From Synaphobranchus kaupii (Eukaryota > Chordata > Actinopteri > Anguilliformes > Synaphobranchidae): a stretch of 64,000 bases of DNA. The translations under genes and the position numbers were made by a program. The notes under the pieces were generated by a model. That model saw nothing but the letters and a program-made list of their open reading frames with translations, was not told where the DNA came from and searched no databases. Shown piece after piece: positions 59,751-64,000 of the stretch. The stretch is taken from contig CM056377.1 of NCBI GenBank assembly GCA_029718625.1, positions 106,962,585 through 107,026,584 of the forward strand, read 5' to 3'. The first letter of the stretch is position 1. The number at the start of each line of letters is the position of its first letter.

Positions 59751-62279
59751 TTCATCTTGAGATCCACTTGGCTGGTGCACATGCATTGTATGGCTCTATG
59801 GGATATGTTTCGCAAACTGCTACCCATAATGAAATATATGATCACAAAAATCTGATGAGATTTTCTTTGGTTGTCAAAGTAGCATTGTTTTCTACATTCA
59901 TTGATTTTAATCGGCAGCAAGCTCTTTTGCACTCACCATGCGCAGTAGGCTATAGGCTATTTCCCGTTACTTTGTTTCTTTCGTGGCTCCACAGACTGAA
60001 GAAGCGAATGGAGCTTGCCAATTTGGAAGGAAAAGCGACTGTGTCGGCTCGAGAAGACTTTGTGCTACAATGTAGACAGGGAGGGAAAGGACGATCTTGC
60101 TTTCGCGCGCTAAAAAATGTCAAATAAACATTGAAGTGCATATTCAGCAATTAAAGATCAATGTCTATATACATTGAACTGAATGGATTTCCCCTATAGT
60201 TAGGTTATGAAATACGAGTTATGATTCAGTCATTTGTAAGATGTGAACACCACGCACAGATATAGGCATACATTAATCAGGCGACAATGTCACTTAGCAA
60301 GAACTTCATAGTCTTCTGTGGTAATTTATCGGCCGAATTGAGTAACTGTGTATATTGCATAATTACCGCTAGATGGGGCCATTAACCCATTTAAAAAAAT
60401 AGATGAAGTATACTGTTAATTTGTTCTAATGTTCAGAGCCTATACTCGTGATGTCCACAAAAATATTTATCCACGTTCTTTCAGAGGTGATTATTAATTT
60501 TGAGGTAGAAAGTCACACCAGCCACGTCCCAGTTTGTCAGTTGTGGAAATGTCCTTGTTGTAAATTTGTTTAATTTTCAATTTTTCTGATAGGAAAATAA
60601 AAGATGATATTCTTCACAGTAAATAATTGATCCTTTTTAAGTGGCTTTCAATGACATCCCGTGAGTACATTCAATACAACAGATACAAATAGTATTGTTG
60701 GAAACATTCTCATGGTTTGCTTATCTCAATTCAGTTTGATGATTTACACAGTGATGTGTTATGTAGTTGCATTGATTTGCATACTTTACAACAGTATGCC
60801 ATGTATCATTAGAAATAATCACCTACACCTTGTGTTGAGGTGTGTGTGCATGTGTGTATTCATAGACAATGAGAAGCCAATTAATTTTATTATATTATAC
60901 ATGCTGACTGAATTTGAGAGCAAAATGTAAATGCAACATGTCATTTTGATCCAACTCTGGAGCTGCCCCAGTAGTGCTCAGTGCTCAACTGGTTTTCTTT
61001 TCTAACAGCTAAAATAAAACCCTTTTTTTTCCTGCGGATTTTGTCACGGAAACCTATTTTAAAGTTAATCTTTGATCTATGACTTGGAGTGCTCTGGGGA
61101 TAATTTGCCTGTGTATCAGATGATCACATGATGATTGCAGCAGAAAACAGATTAACAAGCCACGACATGCAGTGGTAAATGTCCAATCTTCTAGTGACAG
61201 TATAAAAAAAGCCAGAGGCAAGGTTCTTTGCATTTGACACAAGCTGTATATTATTCAATCTCACCAACTGTGAATTTGTGATCAGTTACAATATGTATTC
61301 AGTATAATTAAATTTCTCAGACTTCCATTTGTATTGCTTACTTTAAATTGCAAATCTGAAGACACATTTATAAAGATAGACACTTCATATGTGTATGTCA
61401 ATAAAATCATGTAAATGATCTAAAACAGAAACCTGAGTATTGGCAGGTCTGGAACTCAATGTGAGGTCTCGTGCATTAAAAAAAGATATATAATTTCCTT
61501 ATCCATATTAATCAGATGAAGGTGAAAACCCCCTTCATGGATGCAATACCTTTCCCCCAAAAGTTGCTTACAACATCATCATTTGAAACTGAGCTGATAC
61601 ATATAGACAAAACGTCTTTCAGTGCCTCTGTAACATCCAAAGTAGCAATTAATGAGTGCAATGGTTGGGCCATAGCACCCTGGCTATGGGTACTGTGTTG
61701 CAAGAATTAACATGTCGAAGGTAAGTAGAGAGGGTTATTTTTTTTTTTTTACTGACCTCCAGCCAACTGTTCTTTATATTTTTTAAAACAGGTTATTTTC
61801 AAACACATGTTACTGTCTTGGTAGTTTTGATACAATGAACCAAAAATGTAGTATTTGATTACCTTTTGTATAACCTAGTGTAGTATGTTATAGTTAGACA
61901 GATGATAGATCACTTGTGAATGAATGGAAAAATGCTTGTGTTGAACACAGTAACTCAAAATCATCTTTACAATCAGTAAAGCAATCATCTTATTTTAAGT
62001 AAAAAATAAAATAAAAAACTGGACGTCCAGTTTTTGAAAACATTCCTGGCATATAAACCATGATATAAACTAGGCCTATGATATAAACCACTAAAATTAA
62101 ATACAAACTTATTTCCTTTTTTCCCGTTTTATGTAATTATCAGATTTGATCATGACAATTGGTCTAGTTTTTTTCCGAGTAGCTTGGTAAAATAAAGGCA
62201 AATGCAGTATTTTTTTCTTGTCAAGGAGGAGTCATCAGTTAGGCTATATGCGTGCTGATTAAAATTCCCAATTTCCTTT
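59751..62279. other. intergenic, nothing recognised
   Basis: AT-rich DNA upstream of the F-BAR gene. ORFs at 59768-60127 and 60661-60930 have no known domain. Confidence 0.45.
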
Positions 62280-62508
62280 TAAGAACCCGAACCTCCCGTT
62301 TCTCTGTGTCCTCCAAAATCCCAACTTCCACTGCGAGCGTTGAATGAGACAGACAGCCCCATTGAACTGGAGTCAGTGAATTCAACACTAGCGCCAAGGA
62401 AGGGACACGACGGCAGACGGCGGTGGGAAGGAAACGCAGCCTGGGAGAGTTTCGAACGGAGGATACGCTGACATTCGTGGAGTTTTGTCACGAGAGCGGC
62501 AATTAGCA
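62280..62508 (+). promoter_or_regulatory. 5' region/UTR of the F-BAR gene
   Basis: Relatively GC- and CpG-rich for this window, with no TATA box. It contains a GCAGACGGCGG-type stretch (about 62412). It directly precedes the start codon, so it most likely is a CpG-type promoter plus 5' UTR; the transcription start cannot be placed. Confidence 0.45.
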
Positions 62509-62532
62509 ATGAGTTGGGGAACGGAGCTTTGG
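62509..62532 (+). CDS. first coding exon of an F-BAR protein (FNBP1L or FNBP1), gene runs off the window
   Basis: The exon encodes MSWGTELW followed at once by GTAAGC. MSWGTELW then D-Q-F-D is the invariant N-terminus of FNBP1L (Toca-1) and FNBP1 (FBP17); CIP4/TRIP10 begins MDWGTELW. These proteins bend membrane through an F-BAR domain and recruit N-WASP and Cdc42 in endocytosis and actin assembly. A very short first coding exon ending after TELW with a long first intron suits this family. FNBP1L is preferred because its human gene lies on chromosome 1p like RPE65 and DEPDC1. Only 24 coding bases are present, so the choice between paralogues is not settled by sequence. Confidence 0.75.
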
Positions 62533-64000
62533 GTAAGCACGAGACTGTTCTCTTTAAGGTGTTAAAAGAGCGGGAATAAATCCAGTAAAGGTGTCTCATC
62601 GCTGCATTGGCTGGCTAATGAAATGGTGACAATACAAGCACCTTTACCTTAGAAACGATAAACAATAGCCAGGCGACTTGAGGAAAATGGTTTTTGCCAG
62701 CTTTGCAGCTCCGGACTGTTTCGTGTCTTCCATTTAAATAACATTAGAAGATATTAATGGATGTTAATGCTAGTGTTTTCCAAGTTAATTTTCTTCTAAA
62801 AAACCAAAGCACCGTCCAAAGGGCCATTCACACCCAGTTTCGTGTAGAGGCGGTGGCGACAGTAGCCTAGCTTTGTATTCTGATTTAGTTTGAGAGCTAA
62901 TTTGCTAACGAAGATATTTTTGCTAAAGAAATGCAAGCTAGTCTACTACACGTGTTTAGACGTTACTGTATTTTCTACAAAGCATCGACGGTCCTCGTTT
63001 GGATGGGCTCAGAGAAGGAGCTATTTAGCCATGTCGTTATTGTTGCCACTTTGCTAGCCGTGTCGGTTAGGTGAGTCAGTTGCGCAAGTGTAGTCTAATG
63101 AAACAATGCGATTACGACGTGAGAAAATCAAATACTCCCTTTACATTTCCAAGATATTGTGTGTTTAAAATACGATTGTAGAAACCTGAAGCGACTCTTC
63201 TGAAGGATGTGCTAGCCTACCTTCCATTGTCAGATCCGACCAGTATCAAGCACTTGGTTTGGCTTAGATGGTGTTTCAGAGCATCAATAGGCTAGGCTAA
63301 TATGAATTTTTTTTTTTACTAGCTATCTGTCTTTTGTTTAAATATGAGTAATGCTGTAATTTAATGCACAATTCGATTGGTAGACATTTGATTTTATAAG
63401 TCTATTGTCTTGTTTTTAAAATTGTGCCATTTCGTCAAAATATGAGACAATGAACAGTCGGCATGTATTCCCATTAAAGGGGTGTTGCCCACAATTCTAG
63501 TAGCTCGTTTTCAGCTTCAAGACGTTCCTGTCTTACACCTGCATGGAAAATATCCAGTTTCGGTTGCAATCGGATGTATTTCAAATGTATTATACACGTG
63601 CAGCGGTTCTGTAAGCGGTCCTATGGTTTCATGTAAGAGATGGTGTAGACTGCTTTCAAATCTTGATACTATGGTAACAAGACGACGATTCGCACGTTGC
63701 ATTGGGATTTGTAACAGTAGATAACTTAGATTGATGTGTTCATCCATACGTGTTTTGCAACAAACGGTTTGCTTTACAGTCATTTCCATCATAATTGTTG
63801 CACTCAACGTTCATGTTGTGTTGCAAAACGACCAAACCCATTGAGGATGGCTTGTTTTCTAATGTGTTCAAAATATAATTAAGTAGCCTAAGTATCAAGT
63901 CGTTGGTCCCCACACCATTATTGTAGTACATTCCCGGAAAATCATTCTAGCTATGAAAAATGTGCCTGTTTAAGTTCTCATTTCCAAAACATTCTGTTCA
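62533..64000 (+). other. intron 1 of the F-BAR gene
   Basis: Non-coding sequence after the exon 1 donor. No acceptor with F-BAR coding sequence (starting DQFD-like) is found up to the window end, and no repeat is recognised. Confidence 0.6.

Overview
This is vertebrate nuclear DNA, almost certainly from a ray-finned (teleost) fish. Genes are split by short GT-AG introns, the DNA is AT-rich with long (TG)n microsatellites, and the repeats are of kinds common in fish: Tc1/mariner, hAT and PIF/Harbinger elements, a tRNA-derived SINE with an L2-like tail, LINE 3' ends and a young LTR element. The species cannot be told from the sequence. All exon structures given here were read by eye from splice sites, reading phase and family similarity.

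Layout: 1-25 kb is intergenic and carries mobile elements. The main one is a complete, very young LTR element on the minus strand (10806-16566). It has almost identical LTRs, a 4-bp target duplication, a primer-binding site matching the 3' end of tRNA-Gln, a polypurine tract and one long ORF with eleven 21-residue repeats, but no visible pol or env. 25-31.3 kb holds depdc1 (+, 12 exons, 847 aa). 34-39.3 kb holds rpe65 (+, 14 exons, 532 aa), the visual-cycle isomerohydrolase. 41.2-49.4 kb holds a convergent minus-strand paralogue of the methylcrotonoyl-CoA carboxylase beta subunit (12 coding exons, 565 aa) whose C-terminal catalytic motifs are altered. 50-53.2 kb is a cluster of Tc1-like and other inverted-repeat elements. 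53.4-57.7 kb holds a plus-strand HMGXB3/KDZ-transposase-like gene (at least 9 coding exons, at least 991 codons open). 57.7-62.3 kb is intergenic with an LTR-like stretch and a LINE 3' end. At 62.5 kb the first coding exon of an F-BAR gene (fnbp1l or fnbp1) begins and runs off the right edge.

The host genes do not form a pathway. depdc1 next to rpe65 is a known vertebrate neighbourhood, and human FNBP1L also lies on chromosome 1p, so the block looks like conserved synteny. The features most worth following are: the LTR element, whose U5 carries a 13-nt complement to the tRNA-Gln anticodon arm about 40 nt from the primer-binding site and whose 3' region holds two diverged copies of a stem-loop with three compensatory base-pair changes; the carboxyltransferase paralogue with a changed C-domain active site; and the intact multi-exon KDZ-like gene.
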